In this document: piece by piece, positions 53,393 through 62,675 of the stretch
Numbering within the stretch: the stretch's first letter is position 1
Layout: every line of letters begins with the position of its first letter
Origin: Mycobacteriales bacterium
GTDB taxonomy: Bacteria; Actinomycetota; Actinomycetes; DATLTS01
Reading direction: 5' to 3'
Length of the DNA: 64,000 nucleotides
NCBI GenBank assembly: GCA_035533475.1
Contig: DATLTS010000006.1
Span: 1 to 64,000, forward strand
Notes under the pieces: model-generated
Database searches by the model: none
What the model was told of the DNA's origin: nothing
The model's input: only the letters and a program-made list of their open reading frames with translations
Translations under genes and position numbers: made by a program

Positions 53393-54436
53393 ATGACACC
53401 GAACGAGCTGGCCGGCCGGCTGCGCCTGCCCAGCCAGCCGCTGCTCCGCCATCTCGTGCTCGGCGCGGCCGGGCTGGTGGCGATCTGGGTGATCACGTCG
53501 ACGCAGAACGCCTACAACGACTTCCAGATCGCCTCGATCGGCGCCTACCTGGTGGCGATCGCTGGGCTGTCCATCCTCACCGGCTTCAATGGCCAGATCT
53601 CACTCGGCCACGGCGCGTTCATGATGGTCGGCGCCTACACGACCGCGCTGCTGGCGGTGCACACCCACCTGCTGCTCGCCGTCGTGCTGCTCGCCTCGGT
53701 CGCGGTCGCCGCCGCCGCCGGCGGGCTGGTCGGCGTCGCCGCCGCCCGGCTGCGCGGGCCGTATCTGGCCGGCGCGACGCTGGCCCTCGCGGTCGCGCTG
53801 CCGGACATCCCGGTCCGCTGGTCGGCGACGCTGAAGGGGCGCACCGGTTTCTCGCTGAACCCGCCGGCCCCGCCGGCGTTCCTCGGCCCGACGTTCACCG
53901 CCGAGCGCTGGATGTCCTGGATCTCCGGCCTCGCCGTCGTGCTCACCGTGATCCTGCTGGCCAATCTGGCCCGCAGCCGGTTCGGCCGGTCGTTCCGGGC
54001 GGTCCGCGACGACGAGATCGCCGCGTCGCTCGCCGGCATCCACGTCGCCCGGACCCAGGTGCTCGCGTTCGTCCTGTCCGCCGGCTGCGCCGGGCTCGGC
54101 GGGGCGCTGCTCGCCTACGCGACGACCAGCGTCTCCTCCGACGGCTTCCCGATCAACCTTTCGATCGCCCTGCTCACCGGCGCCGTGCTCGGCGGGATGG
54201 GCACCCTGTTCGGCGCGGTCTGGGGGGCGATCCTGGTCGTATATCTTCCGCAGTGGGCGACTTCGCTGTCCCAGCACCTGAGCCTGTCGCGGCCGATCAG
54301 CGCGAACCTCGCGCTGGGCGTCTACGGGCTGGTGCTGATGGTGGCGATCCTCGTCTTCCCGGGGGGAATCCAGGCCGGGCTGCGCCGGCTCGTCGCGTTC
54401 GTGGCGACCCGCGGCAGTCCGGTCCGGTCCACGTGA
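53393..54436 (+). CDS. livM: Branched-chain amino acid-type permease, LivM
   Basis: A 347-residue permease with about ten hydrophobic segments, starting with an ATG immediately after the livH stop. LivM features are L-S-I-L-T-G-F-N-G-Q-I-S-L-G-H-G-A-F-M, R-L-R-G-P-Y-L-A, F-R-A-V-R-D-D-E-I-A-A-S-L-A-G and the G-M-G-T-L-F-G-A segment. It is the second permease subunit. Confidence 0.93.
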   Translation: MTPNELAGRLRLPSQPLLRHLVLGAAGLVAIWVITSTQNAYNDFQIASIGAYLVAIAGLSILTGFNGQISLGHGAFMMVGAYTTALLAVHTHLLLAVVLLASVAVAAAAGGLVGVAAARLRGPYLAGATLALAVALPDIPVRWSATLKGRTGFSLNPPAPPAFLGPTFTAERWMSWISGLAVVLTVILLANLARSRFGRSFRAVRDDEIAASLAGIHVARTQVLAFVLSAGCAGLGGALLAYATTSVSSDGFPINLSIALLTGAVLGGMGTLFGAVWGAILVVYLPQWATSLSQHLSLSRPISANLALGVYGLVLMVAILVFPGGIQAGLRRLVAFVATRGSPVRST

Positions 54437-54464
54437 ACACCGCTCGAACCAAGGAGGAGCACAG

Positions 54465-55796
54465 ATGAAGATCGGTTCCACTCGGCAGTCCAGACTGCCG
54501 GCCGTGGCCGCGACGGCGGTGCTCGCCGTGCTCGCCGCGTCCTGCAGTTCCTCGCCGTCTTCGGGCGGATCAACCGGCTCCGGGGGCCTCGGCAAGGCCA
54601 CCGCGCCCGGGGTCACCGGCACGTCGATCCTGCTCGGCAGCACCCAACCGCTCACCGGGCCGGCGTCCTCCGGCTATGACGAGATCGGGCCGGCGATCAA
54701 CTCGTTCTTCCAGTTCGTCAACAGCAAGGGCGGCGTCTACAACCGCAAGATCACGTTCGACTACCAGGACGACGTCTACGACGTGACCGGGCAGACCCCG
54801 ACGGTCACCCGCAAGCTGGTCCTTCAGGACAGCGTGTTCGCGATGGTCGGGGCCCTCGGCACCGCGCCGCACGAGTCGGTCGTGTCGTTCCTGAACGCCA
54901 ACCGGATCCCGGACCTGTTCGTCGACACCGGCTTCCCCGGCTTCAACAACGTCACGGCCTACCCGTACACGTTCTCCGACTTCACCGACTACGTCGTCGA
55001 GGGCAAGATCCTCGGCCAGTACGTGACCCAGCATTTCGCGGGGCAGAAGGTCGCCTATCTCGGGCAGGCCGACGACCTTGGCACCTACGGCGCCAAGGGC
55101 CTCGACGCGGAGATCCCGGCCGCGGACGTGGTCGCGAAGAAGCAGTACGTGCCGACCGCAACCGCGATCCCGGTCGACGTGCCGAACGCGATCGCGACCG
55201 CGAAGGCGCTCGGCGCGAAGGTCGTCGTGCTGTTCACGATCCCGGCGGCGACCGCGACCGCCGTGCTGACCGCCGCCGCGCTGAACTACCACCCGCAGTT
55301 CGTGGTGAGCAGCGTCGGCAGCGACCCGACCACGCTGGACACCCTGCTCAAGGTGTTCTCCAAGGGCAAGGCCGGCGGGGTGCTGGACGACGGCATGATC
55401 ACCGACGGCTACTACGCGTCGGCCTCCGACACCGCGAACCAGTGGACGGCGCTGTTCAAGCAGATCCACGACCAGTACGACGCCAGCCAGCCCTTCGACG
55501 GCAACTTCCTGAACGGGGTTGGGATCGCCTACATGACCTACCGGGCGCTGAAGGCGGCCGGTCCGGACCTCACCCGCCAGGGCCTGGTCAACGCGATCAC
55601 CGCGGCGGCGCTCAACGGCCCGAACCTGGCCCCGCTCGGGTTCTCCTCGACGAGCCACGCCGGGATCGAAGGTGACCAGATGGGCACCATCTCCAACAAC
55701 CGGGTCACGCTGAGCGGGCCGGTGTTCAGCGGCACGGACACCACGGCGATCACCTCCGGGGGCAACGCCCAGACTCCGGTGCCGACCACCTGGTAG
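54465..55796 (+). CDS. Substrate-binding lipoprotein of the Liv-type transporter
   Basis: A 443-residue lipoprotein. A basic N-terminus and hydrophobic stretch end in the lipobox L-A-A-S-C with Cys27. The Ser/Gly-rich linker precedes a type I periplasmic-binding fold (I-L-L-G-S-T-Q-P-L-T-G-P, then K-G-G-V-Y-N-R-K-I, and G-A-L-G-T-A-P-H-E-S-V). The family includes binding proteins for branched-chain amino acids, amides or aromatic acids. With the downstream PaaK-like ligase, a carboxylic acid substrate is possible. GAGGAG precedes the ATG. Confidence 0.9.
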   Translation: MKIGSTRQSRLPAVAATAVLAVLAASCSSSPSSGGSTGSGGLGKATAPGVTGTSILLGSTQPLTGPASSGYDEIGPAINSFFQFVNSKGGVYNRKITFDYQDDVYDVTGQTPTVTRKLVLQDSVFAMVGALGTAPHESVVSFLNANRIPDLFVDTGFPGFNNVTAYPYTFSDFTDYVVEGKILGQYVTQHFAGQKVAYLGQADDLGTYGAKGLDAEIPAADVVAKKQYVPTATAIPVDVPNAIATAKALGAKVVVLFTIPAATATAVLTAAALNYHPQFVVSSVGSDPTTLDTLLKVFSKGKAGGVLDDGMITDGYYASASDTANQWTALFKQIHDQYDASQPFDGNFLNGVGIAYMTYRALKAAGPDLTRQGLVNAITAAALNGPNLAPLGFSSTSHAGIEGDQMGTISNNRVTLSGPVFSGTDTTAITSGGNAQTPVPTTW

Positions 55797-55803
55797 GCGC
55801 CGT

Positions 55804-55834
55804 CCCGGGGGCCGGCCCGACGCCGGCCCCCGGG
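55804..55834 (+). terminator. Strong hairpin after the liv operon
   Basis: The arms CCCGGGGGCCGGC (55804-55816) and GCCGGCCCCCGGG (55822-55834) are perfect 13-base reverse complements with a five-base loop, starting seven bases after the stop codon. There is no T-tract, as usual in actinobacteria. Confidence 0.75.
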
Positions 55835-55899
55835 CGGTTCCGGGGTCGATCGTGGACCTCCGATGGACTAGAATGACGTTCGGTTCCCGAGGAGGTCGT

Positions 55900-56775
<876 letters not shown>

Positions 56776-56783
56776 GCCCGCCG

Positions 56784-58181
56784 GTGCCGGCCGGGCTGCT
56801 CGACCGCCAGGTCGCATTCGTCGCCGCGCTGCGCACGGCCGGGCTGCCGGTCTCCCTCGCCGAATCCCTCGACGCGACCCGGGCGATGGCGGTCCTCGGC
56901 CTCGCCGACCGCGACGCGCTCCGCTCGGCGCTGGCCGCCACCCTGGTGAAGCGGCCCGCGCAGCGCCTCGCGTTCGACACCCTGTTCGACCTGTACTACC
57001 CGAGGGCGGTCGGCGACGGGCAGCCGGCCGGCGAGGCCCCCACCGACGCCCCCGACGACCCCGGCCCGCCGGGTGCGGACAACGAGCGGCTCCGCGACCG
57101 GCTTCGCGACCGGCTCCGCGAGCTGCTCCTCGACGGCGACGAGGCGGCGCTGCGCCGGCTCGCCCGGGAGGCGGTGGGTCAGCTCGGCCGGGCCGCAACC
57201 CAGCCGGGCCGGCAGTCCTTCTTCGCCTACCGGGTGCTGCGCCGGCTCTCCCCCGACACCTTGCTGGCAGGCCTGCTCGAGGAGGTGCTGCGCGGCCAGG
57301 AGCGCGGCGGCCTCGCCGAGCGTGTCGCGCGGCAGACGCTCGCCGAGCGCCTCCGGCTGTTCGAAACCCTCGTTGAAGCCGAAGTCAGACGCCGGCTGGC
57401 CGAAGAACGCGGCGTCGAGCACGTCGCCCGCACCGCGGTGAAGCCCCTCGCCGAGACGGTCGACTTCCTCCGCGCCTCCCGAGACGACCTCCAGGAGCTG
57501 CGCCGCCAGGTGTACCCGCTGGCCCGGCGGCTCGGCACCCGGCTGACCGCCCGCCGCCGCCACGGCCACGCCGGCCGGCTGGACTTCCGGCGCACGGTCC
57601 GGGCCTCGCTGTCCACCGGCGGGGTGCCGGTCGTCACCCACCACCGCCCGCACAAGCCGCACAAGCCGGAGCTGGTCGTGCTCTGCGACGTCAGCGGCTC
57701 CGTGGCCTCGTTCGCGCACTTCACCATGCTGCTCGCCTACGCGCTGCGCGAGCAGTTCGCCAAGGTGCGGGCGTTCGCGTTCATCGACACCACCGACGAG
57801 GTGACCCGGTTCTTCACCGCCGGCGACGACGTCGCGGAGGCGATGGCCCGGCTGGTAGCCGGCGCCAACCTGGTCTGGTACGACGGCCACAGCGACTACG
57901 GCCACGCCTTCGAGGTCTTCGTCGAGAAGTGGCCGGACGCGGTGGGACCGAAGACGTCGCTGCTCATCCTCGGCGACGCGCGGAACAACTACCGCGCGCT
58001 CGGCCTGCCGGCGCTGCGTTCGATGGTCGGCCGGGCCCGCCACGCCTACTGGCTCAACCCGGAGCCGCGCCAGTACTGGGGGAGCGGCGACTCCTCCGCC
58101 ACCGGCTACGCCGAGGTGGTGGAGATGGTGGAGTGCCGCAACGCCGCGCAGCTCGAACAGTTCGTGTCCGCGCTGCTGTGA
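56784..58181 (+). CDS. CoxE-like VWA domain protein
   Basis: A 465-residue protein. The C-terminal third is a von Willebrand A domain with the MIDAS motif D302-x-S304-x-S306 in C-D-V-S-G-S-V. The N-terminal part is helical and Arg/Leu-rich (R-D-R-L-R-D-R-L-R-E-L-L), as in CoxE. It follows the MoxR gene by eight bases, and the pair forms a MoxR-VWA module. The GTG at 56784 is the start. The stop overlaps the ligase gene. Confidence 0.87.
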   Translation: MPAGLLDRQVAFVAALRTAGLPVSLAESLDATRAMAVLGLADRDALRSALAATLVKRPAQRLAFDTLFDLYYPRAVGDGQPAGEAPTDAPDDPGPPGADNERLRDRLRDRLRELLLDGDEAALRRLAREAVGQLGRAATQPGRQSFFAYRVLRRLSPDTLLAGLLEEVLRGQERGGLAERVARQTLAERLRLFETLVEAEVRRRLAEERGVEHVARTAVKPLAETVDFLRASRDDLQELRRQVYPLARRLGTRLTARRRHGHAGRLDFRRTVRASLSTGGVPVVTHHRPHKPHKPELVVLCDVSGSVASFAHFTMLLAYALREQFAKVRAFAFIDTTDEVTRFFTAGDDVAEAMARLVAGANLVWYDGHSDYGHAFEVFVEKWPDAVGPKTSLLILGDARNNYRALGLPALRSMVGRARHAYWLNPEPRQYWGSGDSSATGYAEVVEMVECRNAAQLEQFVSALL

Positions 58182-59509
58182 TCCGCGATCCCGCGGCGGA
58201 GTGTGCGGCACCGGAGGACCGGGCCCGCCGCCAAGGCGAGCGGCTCGCTTCGCTGGTGGACCGGCTGCTCGACGCCGGCGGGTTGGCCGGTGAACGCCTG
58301 CGGGCCGCCGGGGTCGCCGCCGGGCGCGACGTGGCGCCGTCCGGGCTGGCGGGGCCGTCCGGGCTGGCCGGGCTGTCCGGGTTGCCGACGACGAGCAAGG
58401 CCGACCTGTGGGCGGCCTACCCGTTCGGGATGCTCGCCGTGGCGCGCAGCGAGGTCGTCGCCGTGCACGGGTCCAGCGGCACCGGTGGTCGGCCCACCCT
58501 CGTCGCCTACACCCGGGCCGACCTCGAGTTGTGGGCCGAGGTCTGCGCCCGGGCGCTGGCCGCCGCCGGTGCGGAGCCCGGATCGCTGGTTCACAACGCC
58601 TACGGCTACGGGCTGTTCACCGGCGGCCTCGGCATCCATCAGGGGGCGATCGCGCTCGGCGCGACCGTGCTGCCGATGTCCGGTGGCATGACGGCCCGGC
58701 AGGTGCGGATGATCGCCGACCTGCGACCGCAGATCCTCACCTGCACCCCGTCCTACGCGGTCCAGCTCGGCGAGGCGATCCGCGCCGCCGGCGTCGATGC
58801 CACCAGCCTGCGCGCCGGGGTGTTCGGTGCCGAGCCGTGGAGCGAGGCGCTGCGCCGGCAGATCGAGGAGCTGCTCGAGCTGCGGGCCCTGGACATCTAC
58901 GGGCTGTCGGAGGTGATCGGCCCGGGGGTCGCCGCCGAGTGCCTGGAGCAGCGCGGCCTGCACGTCAACGAGGACCACTTCCTGGTCGAGGCGATCGACC
59001 CGGAGTCCGGCGCGCCGGTGCCGGACGGCACGCCGGGCGAGCTGGTCTTCACCACGGTGACCAAGCAGGCGCTGCCGCTGCTGCGCTACCGGACCGGCGA
59101 CATCGCGTCGCTGGACCGGGCGCCGTGCCCGTGCGGGCGGACCCTGGTCCGGATGAGCAAGGTGCTCGGCCGCCGCGACGACATGCTCGTCATCCGCGGG
59201 GTCAACGTCTACCCCAGCGAGGTGGAGGCCGTGCTGCTCGCGGATCCGCGGCTCGGGCCGAACTACCAGCTGGTCGTGGACCGCCGGGCGCCCGGCGCCC
59301 GGCTCGTCGTGGTCTGCGAGCTGGCTCCCGGCGTCGACGCGGCCGCCGGCCTCACCGCCGATCTGGGCGGGGCGCTGCGTGAACGGCTCGGCCTGGGGGC
59401 GGAGGTCGTCGCCCGACCGGCCGGCGGGCTGCCGCGCCCGGAGGGCGGGAAGGCGGTGCGGGTGTCGAACTGGGACGCCGGCGCCCCGCCGTTGCCCGGG
59501 ATCGAGTAG
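58178..59509 (+). CDS. PaaK-like CoA ligase
   Basis: A 443-residue adenylate-forming enzyme of the phenylacetate-CoA ligase family. The ATP-binding motif is [11 protein letters not shown], followed by [31 protein letters not shown] and [19 protein letters not shown]. The N-terminus holds a short S-G-L-A-G repeat (about residues 50-66). It activates an aromatic or other acid to its CoA ester. The GTG start overlaps the VWA stop, and the liv transporter upstream may bring in its substrate. Confidence 0.88.
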   Translation: MIRDPAAECAAPEDRARRQGERLASLVDRLLDAGGLAGERLRAAGVAAGRDVAPSGLAGPSGLAGLSGLPTTSKADLWAAYPFGMLAVARSEVVAVHGSSGTGGRPTLVAYTRADLELWAEVCARALAAAGAEPGSLVHNAYGYGLFTGGLGIHQGAIALGATVLPMSGGMTARQVRMIADLRPQILTCTPSYAVQLGEAIRAAGVDATSLRAGVFGAEPWSEALRRQIEELLELRALDIYGLSEVIGPGVAAECLEQRGLHVNEDHFLVEAIDPESGAPVPDGTPGELVFTTVTKQALPLLRYRTGDIASLDRAPCPCGRTLVRMSKVLGRRDDMLVIRGVNVYPSEVEAVLLADPRLGPNYQLVVDRRAPGARLVVVCELAPGVDAAAGLTADLGGALRERLGLGAEVVARPAGGLPRPEGGKAVRVSNWDAGAPPLPGIE

Positions 59510-59531
59510 CCCGGTCGATACCCTGCCTGGC

Positions 59532-60143
59532 GTGGAATGCAGCGGCGCGGGCCGCCGGCTCGGGGTGATGGGCGGGACCTTCGATCCGGTGCACAACGGG
59601 CACCTGGTCGCGGCCAGCGAAGTCGCCAGCCTCTTCCACCTCGACGAGGTGGTCTTCGTCCCCACCGGGTCGCCGTGGCAGAAGTCCGAGCGCCGGGTCT
59701 CCCCGGCCGAGGACCGTTACCTGATGACGGTGATCGCAACCGCGGCGAACCCGAGCTTCACGGTGAGCCGCGCGGACATCGACCGGCCCGGCCCGACCTA
59801 CACGATCGACACGATCCGGGCGGTCCGGGACGCCTACGGGCCGGCGGTCGAGCTGTTCTTCATCACCGGCGCGGACGCGCTGGCCCAGATCCTCGGCTGG
59901 GACCGGGCCGAGGAGCTGTTCGGCGTCGCCCATTTCATCGGGGTGACCCGGCCCGGGCACAAGCTGTCCGACCCGGGGTTCCCGGACGGCGCGGTGAGCC
60001 TGGTGGAGGTGCCGGCGCTCGCGATCAGCTCCACCGACTGCCGCGACCGGGTGGCCCGCGGCGAGCCGGTCTGGTACCTGGTACCGGACGGGGTCGTGCA
60101 GTACATCTCCAAGCGCCGCCTCTACCGGCCGGGGGCACCGTGA
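59532..60143 (+). CDS. nadD: Nicotinate-nucleotide adenylyltransferase
   Basis: A 203-residue enzyme of NAD synthesis making nicotinate adenine dinucleotide. The nucleotide motif is [15 protein letters not shown], and the C-terminal I-S-S-T-D-C-R-D-R motif matches the I-S-S-T-x-I-R segment. The GTG at 59532 starts before G-A-G-R-R-L-G-V. The stop overlaps the LCP-like gene. nadD-LCP-rsfS is a standard actinobacterial order. Confidence 0.94.
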   Translation: MECSGAGRRLGVMGGTFDPVHNGHLVAASEVASLFHLDEVVFVPTGSPWQKSERRVSPAEDRYLMTVIATAANPSFTVSRADIDRPGPTYTIDTIRAVRDAYGPAVELFFITGADALAQILGWDRAEELFGVAHFIGVTRPGHKLSDPGFPDGAVSLVEVPALAISSTDCRDRVARGEPVWYLVPDGVVQYISKRRLYRPGAP

Positions 60144-61456
60144 CCGGCCGGCGCGGGCAGCGCCGGCGGATCGGGCGGCGACCCGCCGGGTCACCCCCGC
60201 CGCAGCCGACCGCCGGCCCGCTGGCGCCGTCGGTGACCATCGTGCGGGCGCCCGGGCGCCGGGAGCTGCGCCGGCAACGCCAGCGGCGCAGCAGGCGGAT
60301 CCGCGGGCTTATCGCCGCGGCCGTCGTGGTCCTGCTCGCCCTGGTGGGCGGGGCGCTCGGGGTCGGGCTGGGTGTCCACCAAGGGACGCCGCCCGCGGCG
60401 GCGGGCGCCCGGCCGCAGGCGACGCTGCTGTTCCAGCTCCGCGGCGCGGACGGCTCGGCGGTGGTGAGCGCGCTGCTCGCCCACGACACCCGGACCGGGC
60501 AGGGTGCGGAGATCCTCATCCCGTCCCGGGTGATCAGCGAGGTCCCCGGGTCGGGCAGCCTGCTGTTCGGCCGGGCACTGGCGCTGCCGAACGGGGCGAA
60601 CCTGTCCCGCGACGCCCTGGCCGACCTGATGAATGTGACGGTCGACGGGTCGTGGGTGGTGACGACGGGCGGTCTTGCGGCGCTGATTGACCGGGTCGGG
60701 GGGGTGACCGTCACCGTGGACACGACGATCACCACCCCGGTCCGCGGCGGTGGGCAGGCGGTCCTGCTCAACCCGGGCCGTCAGCTCCTGAGCGGCGCGA
60801 ACGCGGTGACCTACGCCGGGTATCTCGCCCCGGGCGAGCCGCAGATCGCGGACCTGCCCCGGCTTCAGGCGGTGCTCGACGCGCTGATGGCCCGGCTGCC
60901 GGCGCAGCCCGGCGCGCTGGCCGGCGAGCTGACCGCGCTCGGCGGCGGCTCGGCGATCTCCGGGCTGAGCATGGCGCAGACCGCCGCGCTGCTCGTCGAG
61001 TTCGCCCGCGACGACGCCGGGAACCGGGTGCAGTACGACACGCTGCCGACGACCACCCTGGAGGTCGGCTCCGGCCCGGCGTCCTACGGCATCGACACCG
61101 GGCAGGTGCAGCAGCTGGTGTCCACGGTGCTCGCCGACTCGGTCCCGCCCGGCGCGGTGTCCGGCAGCCGCCGGGTGCTCGTCGAGAACGGGGTTGGGAC
61201 CCCGGGCCTGGGCTCGTCGGTGCGGGACCGGCTGGTGAACGCCGGGCTCCAGGTCGTCGGGGACCGCAACGCCCCCCACTTCGGCTTCCGGACCTCGCTG
61301 GTCCTGATCTTCGCCGAGACGTCCCAGCAGATCGCCCTCGGCGACGAGGTTGCCCGAGCGCTCAACCTGGACCCGGCGAAGGTCGTGCGGGTGTCCACCC
61401 GCGACCAGAACATCGCCGACGTCATCGTCATCATCGGGGCCGACTACCGCGGCTGA
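60140..61456 (+). CDS. LCP-like/LytR C-terminal domain membrane protein
   Basis: A 438-residue protein. A basic N-terminus (about 55 residues) is followed by a membrane helix at about 58-80, then an LCP-like domain ([23 protein letters not shown]), and a LytR C-terminal domain ([12 protein letters not shown]) with [10 protein letters not shown] near the end. The canonical LCP P-R-D motif is replaced by L-I-P-S-R-V, so phosphotransferase activity is doubtful. Its role may be envelope-structural. GTG start, overlapping nadD. Confidence 0.83.
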   Translation: MTGRRGQRRRIGRRPAGSPPPQPTAGPLAPSVTIVRAPGRRELRRQRQRRSRRIRGLIAAAVVVLLALVGGALGVGLGVHQGTPPAAAGARPQATLLFQLRGADGSAVVSALLAHDTRTGQGAEILIPSRVISEVPGSGSLLFGRALALPNGANLSRDALADLMNVTVDGSWVVTTGGLAALIDRVGGVTVTVDTTITTPVRGGGQAVLLNPGRQLLSGANAVTYAGYLAPGEPQIADLPRLQAVLDALMARLPAQPGALAGELTALGGGSAISGLSMAQTAALLVEFARDDAGNRVQYDTLPTTTLEVGSGPASYGIDTGQVQQLVSTVLADSVPPGAVSGSRRVLVENGVGTPGLGSSVRDRLVNAGLQVVGDRNAPHFGFRTSLVLIFAETSQQIALGDEVARALNLDPAKVVRVSTRDQNIADVIVIIGADYRG

Positions 61457-61492
61457 GCTTTCGGGTGGGCGAGCCGTGAGATCCTCGACGTC

Positions 61493-61894
61493 GTGACCGC
61501 CGCCGAACGTTCCCTGGAGCTCGCCCGGGCGGCCGCGTCCGCGGCCGCGGACAAGCTCGCCACCGACATCGCCCTGCTCGACGTGAGCGACCAGCTGGTG
61601 ATCACCGACTGCTTCGTGCTCGCCGCCGCGCCCAGTGACCGGGCGGTCCGGGCGGTCGTGGACGCCGTGGAAGAACGGTTGCGCGGGCTCGGTGCCCGCC
61701 CGGTGCGCCGCGAAGGGGAGCGCGAGGGCCGCTGGATCCTGCTCGACTACATAGACATCGTCGTGCACGTCCAGCACGACGAGGAGCGCAGCTACTACTC
61801 GCTCGAGCGGCTGTGGAAGGACTGCCCGAGCCTGCCGCTGCCCGCCGACGCCGTGCCCGCCGAACGGCCGGCGGCCCAGGCCGGGGGTCGGTGA
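61493..61894 (+). CDS. rsfS: Ribosomal silencing factor RsfS
   Basis: A 133-residue RsfS/Iojap protein that binds L14 and blocks subunit joining in stress. The family order is clear: D-I-A-L-L-D-V-S-D-Q-L-V-I-T-D-C-F-V, then V-D-A-V-E-E-R-L, and G-R-W-I-L-L-D-Y-I-D-I-V-V-H-V. The GTG at 61493 gives normal length. The stop overlaps the phosphatase gene. Confidence 0.95.
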   Translation: MTAAERSLELARAAASAAADKLATDIALLDVSDQLVITDCFVLAAAPSDRAVRAVVDAVEERLRGLGARPVRREGEREGRWILLDYIDIVVHVQHDEERSYYSLERLWKDCPSLPLPADAVPAERPAAQAGGR

Positions 61895-62589
61895 CCGGAC
61901 GGCGGCTCGTCGTCTGGCGGCACGGCCGGACCGCGTGGAACGCCGAGCGCCGGTTCCAGGGGCAGCTCGACCCGCCGCTGGACCCGGTCGGCGCCCGGCA
62001 GGCTGCCGCTGCCGCCGGGCTGCTCGCCAGTCTCGGACCGGACCTGCTGCTGAGCTCGGATCTGACCCGGGCCCGGAGCACCGCCGCTGCGCTGGCTGAG
62101 CTGGTCGGGTTGCCGGTCGGCCACGATCCGCGGCTGCGGGAGATCGACCTCGGCGGGTGGCAGGGGCTGACCGCGGCCGAGGCGGCGCAGCGATTCCCGG
62201 GCGAGTACCGGGCGTGGGTAGACCACGAGGACCGGCCGCGCGGCGGCGGGGAGACCTACCTCCACGTGGCCGACCGGGCCGAGGAGTTGATCGGGGAGCG
62301 GCTGGCCGCCGTGCCGGCCGGCGGGGTGCTCGTCGCAGTGACCCACGGCGGGACGGCCCGGGCGCTGCTCGGGCGGCTGCTCGAGCTGGAGCCGGGCCGC
62401 TGGTGGCGGCTCGGTCCGCTCGGCAACGCGAGCTGGTCGATCCTCACCGAGACGGGGCAGGGATGGCGCCTGGTCGAGCACAACGCCGCCACGCCGCCGA
62501 CGGACGCGCTCGGCGACGACGCCGAGCCGGCGGTCGCCACGCCGGTCGCCGGTTCCGACCCGGGCGGGCTAGCACGGTCCGGCATGTAG
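61891..62589 (+). CDS. Histidine phosphatase family protein
   Basis: A 232-residue phosphoglycerate mutase-like phosphatase. The catalytic R-H-G motif is V-V-W-R-H-G-R-T-A-W-N, followed by S-S-D-L-T-R-A-R-S-T-A and T-H-G-G-T-A-R-A-L. The family acts on small phosphates or sugars; the substrate is unknown. It follows rsfS, as in many actinobacteria. The GTG start overlaps rsfS. The last 30 residues are Ala/Asp/Pro-rich. Confidence 0.92.
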   Translation: MTGRRLVVWRHGRTAWNAERRFQGQLDPPLDPVGARQAAAAAGLLASLGPDLLLSSDLTRARSTAAALAELVGLPVGHDPRLREIDLGGWQGLTAAEAAQRFPGEYRAWVDHEDRPRGGGETYLHVADRAEELIGERLAAVPAGGVLVAVTHGGTARALLGRLLELEPGRWWRLGPLGNASWSILTETGQGWRLVEHNAATPPTDALGDDAEPAVATPVAGSDPGGLARSGM

Positions 62590-62602
62590 AATTCGCCGCT
62601 TC

Positions 62603-62675
62603 GGGGCTATAGCTCAGCTGGTAGAGCACTTGCTCGGCAGGCAAGGGGTCAGGGGTTCGAATCCCCTTAGCTCCA
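62603..62675 (+). tRNA. tRNA-Ala (anticodon GGC)
   Basis: The acceptor GGGGCTA pairs with TAGCTCC and contains the G3-T70 pair that identifies alanine tRNA. The anticodon stem CTTGC/GCAAG encloses T-C-G-G-C-A-G, giving GGC. The T-arm has GGTTCGAATCC. The 3' half is overlapped on the other strand by the recombinase frame. Confidence 0.96.
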
